Below are positions 49,148 to 60,430 of a DNA stretch of 64,000 nucleotides, in pieces. A program made the translations under genes and the position numbers. Numbering within the stretch: position 1 is the stretch's first letter; each line of letters starts with the position of its first letter. Source of the stretch: Aplectana chamaeleonis (taxonomy: Eukaryota; Nematoda; Chromadorea; Rhabditida; Cosmocercidae); the NCBI GenBank assembly GCA_029168955.1, contig JAPDOI010000370.1, forward strand, positions 620,001 to 684,000, given 5' to 3'. Under the pieces are notes generated by a model, which was not told where the DNA came from, made no database searches, and saw only the letters and a program-made list of their open reading frames with translations.

Positions 49148-50143
49148 ATTTTTGCAAATAAATTGTAATGCATGCCTTTTACGAAAGAGTGCTTGACTAT
49201 GCAATAAATGTGTTAGATGGAGCAGAGGGCAATGAACGACATGTGGAATTTTCTATCTTCGCTACGGGGAATGTTTTTGCATAATTTATTATGCTAGTAC
49301 TTTAACACTTAGTGTGAAACGGTGCAGGTATTGTGTGGCTTATTAAAATTTCGTCCAGTCACGTGATTTGGGCCGTTTAGAGTTTGATGAGCATATCGTT
49401 AGACTCTCGAAAACCCCTAGTGACCTGTGGATTTCGATTATCACCAGCAGAAATATCACCAGTGAAATATTCGATTATCACCAGTGAAATATAACTAGTG
49501 ATAGGGAGGTTCCGACGAAAAAGCCACCGCTCTGCGCTGTGATAATCGAAAACAGGAGTTCACTTGAACTGAAAAAAAGTCTACCTGGGAGAAACAAGTT
49601 TTGCCAACTAAGGGAATTTTAGTACCCCATATAGCAAGCAAGCCGCGGTAGCAGCCCTGCTAAGCAAAGATCAGCAAGAAAACATGAATATTAAGATAGA
49701 ATAACTTTTTCGAATGAGGCCTCATAAAATAATCCAATTGCATGCATTCATCATACAAGACCTCTGAATTTTTTCAAATTAATAATGTCGAAAACCTGAC
49801 CTCTATTCAAATCGAATACTCAAATATCTTATTACAGTGATCGAACGAATTTTCGAATGAATTCTAATTAACTCAAGAGTACTCTTGGATGATTTTCTTT
49901 TTTTGCTAAATATTCGAATGTCGTGCTTCTAAATAGGCCGAAAAATGAAAACCCGAATATTTCAACGCCCTCACAGCTCTATAAATCGATTTGCTTTAAT
50001 AAAAGGAGTTCAACAAGCAACAGAAAACTGCAGAACGGATAACGTTCCACAGTGTCCATCACACAGAGCAAAAACAACCCTAGTAACTGTTTACCGGAAA
50101 AAAAAATGAAAAAAAAAACAAAGGAACCCTCCCCACATCAAGT

Positions 50144-50170
50144 ACAGTCCGACGCATAGGTACGAAAACA
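50144..50170 (+). repeat. Solo Tc1/mariner-type terminal repeat
   Basis: TACAGTCCGACGCATAGGTA, matching 19,763 for 16 bases. Confidence 0.45.
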
Positions 50171-50738
50171 CCAAAATAGTTATAAGAACAATTTCTTATG
50201 CTAGAAAACTCATCTTTGCACTATAGGAATGAATAACTAGACTGTTATTGAAAAAATACGGCTGCTATCAGCTGTTTTGCGCTCGCAGAAGATCCACCCA
50301 CTCAGCATGAATTGGTTATGGCCGTTGATTTCGGCTTACTGTACGAGAATGTGGAACGCAAACCTGCGGAGTGTGACGACCGTCATGCGAGAACCGTAAG
50401 TTGCAAGGGGGCAATTCACGGGGTTCAAATGACAGTCGCGCTGCGTCTTCGCGCAACCTGTGCTATTTCTCCTTGCCCCAACAGCTGCCAGCAGGCGCTG
50501 AGGTGACCCTCTTCGCACCACAAGTGCGTCGAGCCAGCCGTGTGGCCACTATTTCCACCCACAGGGAGACCAGCCATCGCTAACCGTGTGACGGTTCGAT
50601 TGATGCGGCCATGCCTCCCTGCACAAGGTGACCGCATGCAATGAGCTCATCTCAGCACACTGGGGGTTTACTACGGGCCCCGACCTGAACGTTGCGCAAG
50701 GTTAGGCGCAGCATTTATGCGACTTCGTGTCGATCGCG

Positions 50739-51227
50739 CTACTTTATGGTAGGCTCACTGAACCGGTTCCGGCACTGACCGGCTCCAGCGTAGATTTTTG
50801 CTGAAGGCACTATCAGAGAAGATGAAATGGAGCGGTGCCTGCAGGCCACAACTACAGGAACTGTATTCGATGATTGGATTGTAAAGGGTGCCGTCCTTCG
50901 ATTTTCAGTCATAAATTTGAGATATGGGGTTTCTATAAAGTGGTGCTGCGACCTCTCAGGGGTAAAATTTTCACTGCTAACTTCTGACCTTCCCCTATTA
51001 TGGGAACAAGCTCTAAACCACATAAGCGCTCGGCTCGCGACGCTGAGCAAAGAACAATTCAGAGTCGGTGCGATTCTCCGTATTGTCACCATCGGGTAGA
51101 TCTCAAATAGCATCATATAGTGCAGAATGGCAAATTTCGCAATAAAAAAAACAGAGTTCTGGATTGTCTCGATTTTCCATTTTCTTTCTTTTGTTACCGA
51201 AAAAATGACAAAAATCGATAAACACAC
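50739..51227 (-). CDS. Unassigned 162-codon open frame
   Basis: The longest non-repetitive open frame outside known transposon proteins, inside the hAT element and partly overlapping the edge of no other element. It starts MCLSIFVIFSVTKERKWKIE and has a fairly hydrophobic N-terminal part. An overlapping plus-strand frame (50,827-51,099, 90 codons) is equally plausible. I recognise no domain in either, and chance is possible. Confidence 0.2.
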   Translation of the reverse strand: MCLSIFVIFSVTKERKWKIETIQNSVFFIAKFAILHYMMLFEIYPMVTIRRIAPTLNCSLLSVASRALMWFRACSHNRGRSEVSSENFTPERSQHHFIETPYLKFMTENRRTAPFTIQSSNTVPVVVACRHRSISSSLIVPSAKIYAGAGQCRNRFSEPTIK

Positions 51228-51255
51228 ACTCTCGAGTATTAGGTTTCGTGCAGCG

Positions 51256-51284
51256 ATGTCCGAGTGGTTAAGGAGATGTTTTTA
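51256..51284 (+). pseudogene. 5' part of a tRNA-Ser gene
   Basis: GCAGCGATGTCCGAGTGGTT followed by AAGGAGATG is the acceptor, D-arm and A box of a nematode tRNA-Ser. The match stops inside the anticodon stem, where a TTTTTATTTATG run starts. Confidence 0.6.
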
Positions 51285-51562
51285 TTTATGTATATACAGG
51301 CTTGCAGTTTGGACTAGGTTCTCTAACAAGAAATGATTTCTGTCTTTAATGGCCATGAATGTTTCAAAGGACATACATCTCTTCATGCCTTCCTTTTTTC
51401 TATTCATGATGTTTTTTTCTGCCTCAGTTGTGCTTGTTTCCAAAGCCTAGATTTTTAACGACTAACGATTAACGACTAACGACTAACGAGGGTTTTTCCC
51501 GGTTGAACGACTAACGACTAACGAATTACAAAATTTCTATTACGCACATCCCTGATTGAGTT

Positions 51563-52245
51563 ACCACCGCCTGCATGAGGCTACGAAGGAGAAAAAATTT
51601 TTTTCCGCCCAAACGTCGAATAGGTGGGTTATTTGGGGCGCTGAACACAATTAAACGTTATTTTTTGATACTCAAGTTGATTATCGTATGTTACGATAGA
51701 AATATAGTATTTTGGCTACTACAACCAACAGTCTATGTACACGCGCATCATTTCTCAAATCATAGCACACGATTTGGAATATTCTGTATACTCACGTGAA
51801 ACAATCATTCAATCGTTATCTCTTGTGTACTTTCAATTTTGTGCTCCAAGATGTAAGAATTTTCTCGCTTACTCATGGTATGCGGCAGGGTATCATGAAA
51901 TCCATCCAGGACAGTTCGAAACTCCCGTTCAGTATGTACTGTTTCCCTCCTCAATTGGGAGGCCTGTGTCATTTTGATAGTTGTTCGAAAGTTCACTTAA
52001 TTGTTCTCATTGAGAGAAAATCCTTTGTTCCGAACATTTTGTTCACAATAACCACATGTGCTCGTAGCTATAAATTTGTTGCAAGTCCATTTATTTTCAC
52101 AGTAAAACACCAGCCGCGGGGATAAGACATTCTCGACTGAAACGCTTCATACTCCTTAAAAAAGCTCATCCACTATAAAACTGTTAATCTTCTACACTTT
52201 CATTGATCAAAATATGTATTTTACAAGTGTGCGAAAATTTCGGGT
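51563..52245. other. Unassigned DNA
   Basis: A plus-strand frame of 109 codons (51,796-52,125) overlaps an 80-codon frame; I recognise neither. No repeat signal. Confidence 0.35.
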
Positions 52246-52317
52246 GCAGTTGGATTCGAACCTGTGACCTCTTTTTTCAGTGCAGCACCCACTTCCACTG
52301 CGCCAACCGGTCACGAC
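52246..52317 (-). ncRNA. tRNA-like sequence (SINE head candidate)
   Basis: Minus strand: A box TTGGCGCAGTGG and a perfect B box GGTTCGAATCC about 40 bp apart, but stems are degenerate. A Pol III-transcribed retroelement remnant is likely. Confidence 0.5.
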
Positions 52318-52820
52318 TGATGGCGCCGACTTCGTATATGACGGCGCGCAGCCTCGTTAATCGTAGCAACATATTTCGGCGCTATAACACATTACGAGGT
52401 GATTCCTGGTGTAGAAATCACATCAGTGTATCTCAGCATGCGGCGAGGACTAATGGATTACGCATTATGATGCGTCTACGAGTGAAGCGCCGAAAACGCC
52501 TACAACTCCTTTCAGAGAAACGATTCGCAGCTGTAGAGCAAAAACTCGAATTCTACGTCGAAAATTGGTCCTAGTAATGAATATTTCATTTAGAATGGCC
52601 ACGGCATGTAATGATCGCGTAATGATCCTTGTAAGAGCTTCTGAATGATTTCCGGGTCCATCTCAGTATAGGGCGATCAATTCACAACTCCAGCACAATA
52701 TGATCTTTTGCTCAAACTTCAGACTCCAGCGTCTTAAGCGCGAGCTATATCAAGTGCCTCTTCCTTTCAGGTGCTCAAGCGCCAGACAGCGCCAGAACGC
52801 GACTTCCCTGATATTACTAA
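52318..52820. other. Unassigned DNA
   Basis: Short ORFs only. Confidence 0.35.
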
Positions 52821-52824
52821 AGAA

Positions 52825-52930
52825 ATTAAACCGCCGAGCCGGGCGTATGGTCTTTTCTCAGGTATTCAACCGCAGGGCGGGCACCTGGTCTTTCGAAAGC
52901 AATTCAACCGCAGGGCGGGCTGCTATAGAC
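52825..52930. repeat. About 41-bp tandem repeat, 2.5 units
   Basis: ATTCAACCGCAGGGCGGGC occurs at 52,862 and 52,903, preceded by a diverged unit ATTAAACCGCCGAGCCGGGC. Confidence 0.8.
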
Positions 52931-52977
52931 TTTTTTGCACCTTTGAGGTCGGTGAACCGTTGAGATGTCAACCCGAT

Positions 52978-53433
52978 CAGGGATGTGCGGCAAGGGTATT
53001 TAATTTTTCGGCAAACGGTAACGGCAACGGCAAACCCCAAAAAATGACCGGCAAACGGCAAAATCTGTTTGGCGCAATAATGTACTAACATTTGTTGAGT
53101 CTGCCAGTTACTGTGTACCTAGCGTTCTCGCAATTTTGTCATTTCTAAGGGGTTAAAAAATTGATGATTAAAAAAGATATTTGGGAGCTCCTAAACAACT
53201 CACAACTTGAGCGGATTCCTCTGATTACATAGTGAAATATTTTCATTTATAACCGATTTATTGTCTTTTTTTGCATCACTGAGCAACAAAGAAACTGCAT
53301 TGGAGGCAAACCCTGTTGGTTCAACGAATTTTTGCCAAAAATTTGCCGTTTTGAGCGAAAATTTCGGCAAACGGCTACGGTAAACCCCGAAAATGGCCGG
53401 CAATCGGCAAACGGCAATTGCCGCACACCCCTG
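52978..53433. mobile_element. hAT element, 456 bp (GGCAAACGGCAA family)
   Basis: Ends CAGGGATGTGCGGCAA and TTGCCGCACACCCCTG. 8-bp flanks AACCCGAT and TACCCCAT (6 of 8). Subterminal GGCAAACGG repeats at both ends. No coding sequence. Confidence 0.85.
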
Positions 53434-53499
53434 TACCCCATACAAACTTTTTGACCAAATTTTTCAGATAACCGCTGGGTTTACTACCTGATCGCCAGT

Positions 53500-53823
53500 T
53501 GTTGTGCACGGGACACAATCGGCGTGCAAAAATTTATTCTCCAGAAGGGTGCCACATGCAGGTGGCAGTGCAAAAGGTACAGCGAGAGTATCAGTGAGTA
53601 CAGTGAATAGTGAGGCGAATGGTAGGCTCTGCTCGGCGTCGTCGTGGTGGCGTAGCGCCGAGGCGTCTAGGAGAGGTGGTGCAGGAACTGGATTGGCAGT
53701 GGTAGACGAATCCATTCTGATCTGTAAGAGTGGGCGGCGGGGGTTTATATAGCGCGGAGGGTGGTCTGTGGTTGGCCGGTTTCCGCGCCTAGATCAAAAC
53801 ACCACCCACATTCCATCACAACA
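53500..53823 (-). repeat. Solo gypsy LTR plus primer-binding site
   Basis: Minus strand TGTTGTGATGG ... GTGCACAACA, 324 bp, followed at 53,499 by ACTGGCGATCAGG, the same primer site as gypsy copy 1. It contains CTATATAAACC (TATA box near 53,750) and AATAAA near 53,537. The internal region is missing beyond about 53,440. ORFs here are LTR noise. Confidence 0.8.
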
Positions 53824-54048
53824 CTATTGGGTAAATTTGCATTTATTTCTGCCTCTGATTGTCGATGATTTTTGACTGCCCGGCATGAGACTGTGATCAC
53901 GCGTACACGAGCTGGGGCCCTAGACACCCTAATTCTAGCCCGTTTTTCACCGCGCGACCTCCATAGTTTTTCAGCTCTCTTCGACCTAAGCTGCTTGTTG
54001 TAGTTTTTTCGATAACATTTTTCATCGTGACCACTGCCTTTTATAACT
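53824..54048. mobile_element. Right half of a TTTAAAGGCAGTG element
   Basis: Matches the right halves of 54,317-54,873 and 62,325-62,882 (GGTAAATTTGCATTTATTTC, GTCGATGATTTTTGACTGC, CATCGTGACCACTGCCTTTT). Its left half is gone where the LTR lies. Confidence 0.75.
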
Positions 54049-54164
54049 CAGACAGTCGGGGCTTAGTACGTCGGCACAATACCGTTAGTACGCCAGGGCA
54101 AACCTGGCGTACTAACGCTCGTTGTGTGCAGGAGCTGCTGGTTGCAGCACCATATCCTGCCAAC

Positions 54165-54925
54165 GTATGCTGGCGTCCTGTCATCAACGGCGAAGTCGAA
54201 TAGAAAAGGTCCTGCTACAGCTCCTTGCCTTACACCTGTTGTCTCCTCGAAAGCCGACGCAAATTCGACAGCTTACGAACTGCTGCTGTTGTTCCTTTGT
54301 TCATGTCCTCAATTAGTTAAAGGCAGTGGTCGCGATCAAATATGCTTGTCGTCTTTTTCTCTCCAAATCCTTTCCTGGGTCTCGAGTAGTAGGACCTATG
54401 AGAAAAAATCGCGAAAAAACCACTGTTTTGGGCCGAATTTGAAACCTGAACTTTCTTGTCTTTTGATGGTGGACGAGCCCTCTCCACATCATCGGCATCG
54501 ATGGCCTCTTATATCAAGAACATCAGCTAGCTTGAAATTGAATGTCAATCAATGAACCTTCGAATTTATGTACACATCTAGTCAAAAACATTGATTGAAG
54601 TGATGCTTTCATTATTCAACTGTTTTTATTCGTTAAATTTGCATTTATTTCGTCCTCTGAATGTCGATGATTTTTGACTGCTCGGCATGAGACTGCGATC
54701 TGTTTCGTCATCGCTGTGCACGTGTGCACGAACTAGCTTCTTTGGGCCCTAGAAACTCGATTTGTAGACCGTTTTTCACCGCGCTACCTTCATAGTTTTT
54801 CAGCTGTTTTTGATCTAGGCTGATTTTTGTAGTTTTTCCGATAACGTTTTTCATCGTGACCACTGCCTTTAAACATACTTTTCCGAAACTCCATCGAAAA
54901 AAGCAAACTGTAATGCTTCAAATCC
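54165..54925 (-). pseudogene. RTE LINE copy 3, small RT fragment split by MITE
   Basis: 54,165-54,316 and 54,874-54,925 match 11,800-12,060 of RTE copy 1 (GTCATCAACGGCGAAGT, CCTGCTACAGC-CCTTGCCTTAC, GTTCCTTTGTTCATGTCCTC, ACATACTTTTCC). The MITE at 54,317 sits exactly between. Frames are broken. Confidence 0.85.
54317..54873. mobile_element. TTTAAAGGCAGTG element, subfamily GTGGTCGCGATC
   Basis: Begins TTAAAGGCAGTGGTCGCGAT and ends CATCGTGACCACTGCCTTTAA. RTE copy 1 gives the empty site ATTAGTCGAACATAC; here ATTAG|TTAA...TTAA|ACATAC, so the target was TTAA-like. Nearly identical to 62,325-62,882 over its full length. Confidence 0.9.
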
Positions 54926-54929
54926 CGGG

Positions 54930-55095
54930 TTCGGGGTTAGGGTGAAGACGAGAGCAGCACACGCTCATTAAAAATTGGTTTATGATGTCCATGTGATCTT
55001 TCTCAACAAAGCGAATGCCAATGTGCACACACCTGATGAAATGAAGTTCGGCCGGAGCGACTTTGGGGACCAAGCGAAGGCTTCCGTCAAACCAA
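54930..55095 (-). repeat. Repeat fragment shared with 28,772-28,935
   Basis: The minus frame reads KVAPAELHFIRCVHIGIRF and INQFLMSVCCSRLHPNPE. It is a better-preserved open frame than the partner copy; family unknown. Confidence 0.5.
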
Positions 55096-55229
55096 CTATG
55101 GCGGCGGATTTCTGACGACGTGGAGGGCATTGTTTCGCGATTGCAGGCTTTAGCTGAATCTTGTTCCTAATCGTGCGGGCTCATTGTCAGACGAGAATCG
55201 AAAAGTTTGCAATATCACCTTCCGTCACT

Positions 55230-55724
55230 TTAAAGGCAGTGTTCACGATGAAAATCGTTTTTCTGCTTTTCCGCCTATCTTGAAAAATGCCCCATGCTGA
55301 TTCCAATGGTGTCTCTGAAATCATACAAGACCTTCTGTGAACGCAGGTATGGTCCCTCAAAGATTGAGCTATGGAAACATGGTGGACGAGTTGTCCAAGG
55401 CTTGTAACTTCCGTCTTTTGCAGCCGATCTATGCGAGCTGACCTGAGTAAAGAGAGAAGCTGAGAATGAAGGGAAGAACGGGGCTAATGATTGAAAATCA
55501 TCGCTCATCCCACGATCTCGAGCATTCATTTGTTCACGTCGGTGGGCGTGTGATGCGCTTTTGGGGTTTTCAATGCGCTCGAAGTTGCAACTTCGGACTC
55601 TTTTGGGGCTCTTCCTGGCTCGTTTTCATGCGTTCTTTCGACGTTAACGTTACAGAGTGTCCCTCCACTACCCAATCCTAGTGGAATTTCGAAAACTTTT
55701 TTCATCGTGAACACTGCCTTTAAG
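55230..55724. mobile_element. TTTAAAGGCAGTG element, subfamily GTGTTCACGATAA
   Basis: TTTAAAGGCAGTGTTCACGA ... TCGTGAACACTGCCTTTAAG. 495 bp. The interior is shared with 36,493, 58,435 and (inverted) 60,897. Confidence 0.92.
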
Positions 55725-56084
55725 TAAGGAAGAGGGCAGTGAATACTAACAAGATTGTAAGAGCCTAACAGGATACACTGTAGATAATGCCTTTAACCAC
55801 GGTCTTGGCACCGCAATTTAAAAGTTGTGGTCAGGCTAGCATGTAGCCCTAGTTAGAGCGATATGAAGAACCTCTTAACAATAATCACGCGTAAGGTATA
55901 CACTAGCTACAGGCAGCTAAAAACAGCGATCCTCGAAATTGGGAGATACATTGACTCCTCAGTCCACCGTACCTCGAAGATTAGCTTGTCAAATTGACTT
56001 CTCAAATTAGCCATATTTCGAGAAGCGCTTGCGGACTGCCGATTAGTGCGAAATCGTCCCAATTTCGGAATAATTTGTTCATCA
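55725..56084. other. Unassigned DNA
   Basis: Nothing recognised. Confidence 0.35.
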
Positions 56085-56240
56085 GACTGAGTGGAAGTAT
56101 ATTATGAAACGGCCGAAAGTCGAAAAAAATGGTATAAAAAAGTTCTTGGAGAGGTGAAAGTCTGGAAACATGGATATTTAGCTTTTTCAACAACCTGAAT
56201 TCGTTCATTATAGTGCCAAAGGCCCAGCACAACAATGGGA
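56085..56240 (+). repeat. Dispersed repeat, partner of 29,555-29,710
   Basis: Shared blocks as given for 29,555. Flanks differ, so the repeat edges lie near these limits. Confidence 0.6.
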
Positions 56241-56406
56241 GCGATATCATCAAAATATAGGGTGGAAGTATATAATAAAACGCACTGTAGTGCTACAAAA
56301 GAAAATTTGTATCAATTCTGTATCTAGATAATAATTCTCTGTTATTCATAACATTGCGTGGTAATGAAAATGGTTAATCCTTACATATAACAATCGGCGT
56401 GGTGGT

Positions 56407-56501
56407 GTGTCTGACCGAGTGTCTGGCACGTCTGACCGATGTCTGACCGACGTCTGACCGACTTCTGAACGACGTCTGACCAACGTCTGTCTGACCGGGT
56501 T
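56407..56501. repeat. 11-bp tandem repeat (GTCTGACCGAC)
   Basis: About eight units with small variations (GAGT, GATG, GACTT, GAAC). Confidence 0.9.
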
Positions 56502-56617
56502 TCAAATTTCCCGCAATTTTCACTCCTATCGCTCAGAGCACGTTATTGTTTCAGTACACCGAGAAGGTGACGGAATATGAGTGGGGCTTAGGAGGGAGCG
56601 CGCACATCATAAAGATC

Positions 56618-56765
56618 TTGGTGGAACCACCCTATCTGTTGCATATTGAGTCCTTTAAGCTTTAATCGATACTGGTCGTGGTAGGACCATCCCAGATGTT
56701 GCCTATTGGTTCCTTTAAACTTTGTTAGTAACGGATCATGGTGGAACCATCGTAGCTGTTGAATC
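56618..56765. repeat. 60-bp tandem repeat, 2.5 units
   Basis: Units contain GGTGGAACCA / GGTAGGACCA, TGTTGCATATT / TGTTGCCTATT and CCTTTAA. In the minus frame they give 20-residue repeats starting QQLRWFHHDP, QHLGWSYHDQ and QQIGWFHQDL, open to 56,935. Whether this is coding is unclear. Confidence 0.75.
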
Positions 56766-56930
56766 GACGCGTAGAATGTGTGCGGAGTTAAGGGACAACC
56801 AAGGAGAACTTTGTAAATGTGGGCGGGGCTTCGGGTACATCGCGTAAAACGCCACGGAGAGTGCGCAGGACTGCGGAATCGACGCGTACAACATGTGCGG
56901 GGCCCGGGGACAACCAAGAAGTACTTCTCA
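56762..56930. repeat. Direct repeat about 115 bp apart
   Basis: AATCGACGCGTAGAATGTGT ... GGGACAACCAAGGAGAACTT and AATCGACGCGTACAACATGT ... GGGACAACCAAGAAGTACTT. Confidence 0.8.
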
Positions 56931-58434
56931 GACATTCGCTGTTATGAACTCGGTACCAAAGAGCAGGGTAGTTATCAACTGCCAACAAATAGGGTACCAA
57001 AATCGATTACCGCGAACCAAAGCGCGGCCAAGTTCGCAGTGTACTGGTTTGCTATAGGGTTGGTACTGGTGGAAACAGGAGGCTGTTATGAACCGCCAAC
57101 GAATACGATTGTCTGTTATAATCCGCCAATCAAAAACGTCTTTCCGAGTTGACGATGGGTCCGCTCGTTTTTTATGCTGTAAGCGTTTAGCGTCGTAGAC
57201 AAAAATAGTTTTCAATGATTTATGTCTCGTTCTATTATTTATGCCTTGTAATAAAACAATTAAGTAAGGCATCAGCTGAATTGAATTTAAACTAGAGAAA
57301 ATAAATGAGCAATTACTCTACATCGACTATATGATTATACTTATAAATTCCCCACTCTTTCACTTATTCCAGAATATTCGCACAAGAAAATATCTTTGCA
57401 TCTGGGCGCAATGTTGTCCACCCTTGTTTGATTTTTGATGCGATGACTGATTAGATTGGATTCCATTCAGTCTGTAGATTTCAAAGTCTGTTGCTCAGCA
57501 TATGCTCACCCCAAAGCCATAGTTTTGATAGGAGCAATGATTACACACGAAATGGTAATTTTATATTTTCTCTTGTGCACGGAGGAACTAATATAATATA
57601 CAGCTAGAGCCTCGGGGTTGAGATGCTCCCCAGAATATCTCAAAAAGCATAAAGTGCTAAACCAACTGTGCCGGCCTCTAATGAACTGAAGGAGATTACA
57701 TGCACACATCAGTATTGGAATATATGTATTCGCTCTCAGCGCTCTCTAGTATTCTTCTCCTCGGGAATACTCGAATATGCGTTCGCATTATCCGCCTAAT
57801 CTAACATACCGATCTTTCATCGTATTGCGTATTTCGTTCATATTTTAATTCACGCAACCGAAACAAAAGTTTTCGATGAACTGATGCATACTGCATAAAA
57901 GACCAAAATCACATTCCACAAGGCTTAATAGGCTCAGGCTCCTAAGGACACTTTGTCGAAAGTCGCACATTTTCATTTTTTTTTCAAAGTTCAGCATTGT
58001 TGACTGTTCACAAAAAAAATTGTCTTGACCTGTGATTCGCGGCTATTTCACCTGAGTGAGAGCGGCGCTGGGGCTTGTGTGGTGTGGTGTGAAAAGGCGC
58101 TTCCCGGAAAGGAAATATACTGGCTCACTCTCGCACCGAGTCACGCGTTTCGCGAACAACTCAGCGCCTTTTGCAAGGCCAGGGTCACACCTCTCACGAC
58201 CGAAAGTATGATCCCGGCCTTGAAAAAAATTGATTTGTACACTTGAACTCAGTGGGCCAAAATCAGTTTGTTTCTTCCCATGCAGTTGCCCGGCAGCCAG
58301 ATCACAGAAGCTGCTTAGAAAACTGCTTAGAAAACTATTTCTCCCATCTTACCCAGGTCTTTGCTTCCCTGCCAAATAATTGTAATTGCAAGAGGCCTAG
58401 CCACTCTCACGATCTGCACCGATTCCAGAGCGTG
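56931..58434. other. Unassigned, mostly AT-rich DNA
   Basis: No supported gene. 58,206-58,222 (AGTATGATCCCGGCC) resembles the end of the element at 45,799. A short GGTACC-bearing degenerate repeat lies at 56,950-57,130. Confidence 0.4.
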
Positions 58435-58930
58435 CTTAAAGGCAGTGTTCACGATAAAAATCGTTTCTCCGTTTCTCCACCTATCTTAAAAACGGCCCCA
58501 TGCTGATTCCAATGATGTCGCTGAAATCGTACAAGACCTTCTAGGAACGGAGTTATGGTCTCTCAAAAATTGAGCTAGGGAAGCATGGTGGACGAGTTGT
58601 CCGAGGCTTGTAACTTCGTCTTTTGCAGCCGATGTATGCGAGCTGACCTGAGTAAAGAGAGAAGTTGAGAATGAAGGGAAGAATGGGGCTAATGATTGGA
58701 AATCATCGCTCATCTCACGATCTCGAGCATTCATTTGTTCAGGTCGGTGGGCGTGTGCTGCGCTCTTGGGGTTTGCCTTGCGCTCGAAGTGGTAACTTCG
58801 GACTCTTTTGAAGCTTTTCCTGGCTCGTTTTCATGCGTTTTTTCGACGACAGCGTTACAGTGTGCCCCTCCACTACCCATTCCTAGTGGAAAAATGAAAC
58901 ACATTTTTTATCGTGAACACTGCCTTTAAG
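58435..58930. mobile_element. TTTAAAGGCAGTG element, subfamily GTGTTCACGATAA
   Basis: TTAAAGGCAGTGTTCACGAT ... ATCGTGAACACTGCCTTTAA. Same orientation and interior as 55,230-55,724, about 90% identical by eye. Confidence 0.92.
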
Positions 58931-59572
58931 ATAAGGACCCGTCAAATTTTGACACTACTTAAATTCGTGTTAGATAGATTGGGCTTGCTTACCTGAGCAT
59001 CTGGATATTTCAAAAACTGTCGCTTAAACGTCATCGCGGTGATTATCATCGGTAACTTTTCACAGTAAAATGCTAGGGAAAATAGAAACTCAACTCCACT
59101 GTTGAAAGAACAGTAGAAAACAATCCTGGAATGACAAATTAACAGCTGGAAACAAACGTTCTGAAGCCTCCGAAAAGCCTCATGCTCCCCTCTCCGCCCC
59201 ACGACGTGGGCAGATGAAAATTCGAGATTGTGACGACAGCAAATAATCAGATCAAGGAAATACTGTTGAGTGAGCTTTGCCGCTTTGTTGTATTGGAGGC
59301 ATAATTCCAAGCGGTCAATTTTCCACGCTCAGAAGTCAACAGAAGCAAGGGTGGTTCCATTTTAGTACAAAAACATGATTTTGCGTTCTTTTTTCCGCAT
59401 GCCTTGTTATAAGGGGTCCCAAACCTTCCATGTATCGTACAGAGCTCAAAATTGAAACAAACCGTGGACACTTTCTTGGCATTGCGAAACGGCTGGAATA
59501 ATTTGATTTTGTCAGGCCTTATGATCACTTAAAATTTCATAAAGTGGTCATGAAAACTTTTCAAACAAGTTT
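58931..59572. other. Unassigned DNA
   Basis: Overlapping minus-strand frames of 122 codons (58,942-59,310) and 93 codons (59,247-59,528). No domain recognised; I do not call genes. Confidence 0.3.
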
Positions 59573-59705
59573 TCGGGAGATTTCCTTCTGGATTCGAATG
59601 AGAGGGTCCAGTAGGCACCTGTTGACAGAAATTGAGCCAAATCAGTTCTGAAATAAAAAAGTTAGATCAGCGGTTGATTTGCGAAAATTCGTGCTGTGCG
59701 CCAAG
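59573..59705. repeat. Dispersed repeat copy 2
   Basis: Partner of 38-165 (see there). Confidence 0.7.
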
Positions 59706-59924
59706 GCGAGTACCGTGCTACTCGGGACGTAATCTTTGCCCCGTGTTCAGATCATAGCTTCGTTGGGTGGAGCCATGTACTCCACCAAACTTCAGCTCTG
59801 GGCAGGTTAAGAAGGGAACCTTCACCATTGGAAATACCGGTGACAACGTGTGAAGCGCCCGACAAAGAATGAAAGTGACCCAACACTCATGCAAGTCATT
59901 TTCAAGATTGGGTGGGTGTCACCG

Positions 59925-60430
59925 CCGGTTTTTCGTCCTTCGTCCATAACTTTTTTGTGCTTAGACCTTTGGTGAAGGTTGTTATCGGAATCTACATAAA
60001 ATTCTGCATCGAACGGCTTTTTTAGTTGCAAAAAATACATTCTCACTCTTCCAGCCGATTTCGGCATATAAAGTGCATTTCTTTCGCCTGAAATTATCGG
60101 TTTTTCGTCCACAATTTTTTTGTGCTTGGAAACAGACTTTGGGGAAGATTGTTTTCGGAATATCCATGGAATCCTGCGTCTACTAGTGTTTGTAGTTCGG
60201 AAAAATATTTTCTCGATCCTTCAGCCTAATTCGTTTTGCGAAACACTGGTTTTTTGCCTATAACTCTTTAACCCTTGAAGATAGGGTTTTGGTGAAGGTT
60301 GTTTTTGAAATCTACTTAAAGCACTGCGTCAGACGATATGTCGGGTTCCTAACTTTGCTTGCCCCATAAGCCAGCCAGGTCGGTGGAGCCGAGCCCCGTT
60401 GTTGGCTCCAGCAGAACTCTGCGTCTCTCA
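59925..60430. repeat. Degenerate about 140-bp tandem repeat, array 1
   Basis: Units contain TTTTTCGTCCATAACTTTTT, TGTGCTTAGA or TGTGCTTGGA, TTGGTGAAGGTTGTTTT, GGAATCTAC and ATTCTGCGTCGA. Three units end with CCCCATAAGCCAGCCAGGTC and a GGTGGAGCCGAGC hairpin. Confidence 0.75.

Larger units (their letters stand above)
48896..50680. mobile_element. Nested TIR element (GGGCCCGTAGTAAACCCCC)
   Basis: Left GGGCCCGTAGTAAACCCCC followed by GCGCTGAGATGA, right the complement (TCATCTCAGCACACTGGGGG, TTTACTACGGGCCC). Length 1,785 bp. No target duplication recognised. It contains the tRNA-like sequence at 49,074; no transposase seen. Confidence 0.7.
48597..51554. mobile_element. hAT element, 2,958 bp (ACGACTAACG family)
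   Basis: Perfect 8-bp duplication ATTGAGTT (48,589-48,596 and 51,555-51,562). TIR CAGGGATGTGCGTAAT at both ends. Subterminal arrays of CGACTAACGACTAACG at both ends (48,618-48,690 and 51,455-51,525). I see no hAT transposase in it. The interior holds a second TIR element, tRNA-like pieces and unassigned DNA. Confidence 0.93.

Noticed and set aside
53464..53752. Small Pro/Ala-rich gene with TATA box and AATAAA
   Set aside because: The region has LTR borders (TGTTGTG...CAACA) and a primer-binding site matching gypsy copy 1; promoter and polyadenylation signals are those of the LTR.
56588..56935. 115-codon minus frame with 20-residue repeats
   Set aside because: It follows a 60-bp tandem repeat; conservation of the frame is expected from the period and no known repeat protein matches. 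Kept only as a repeat.
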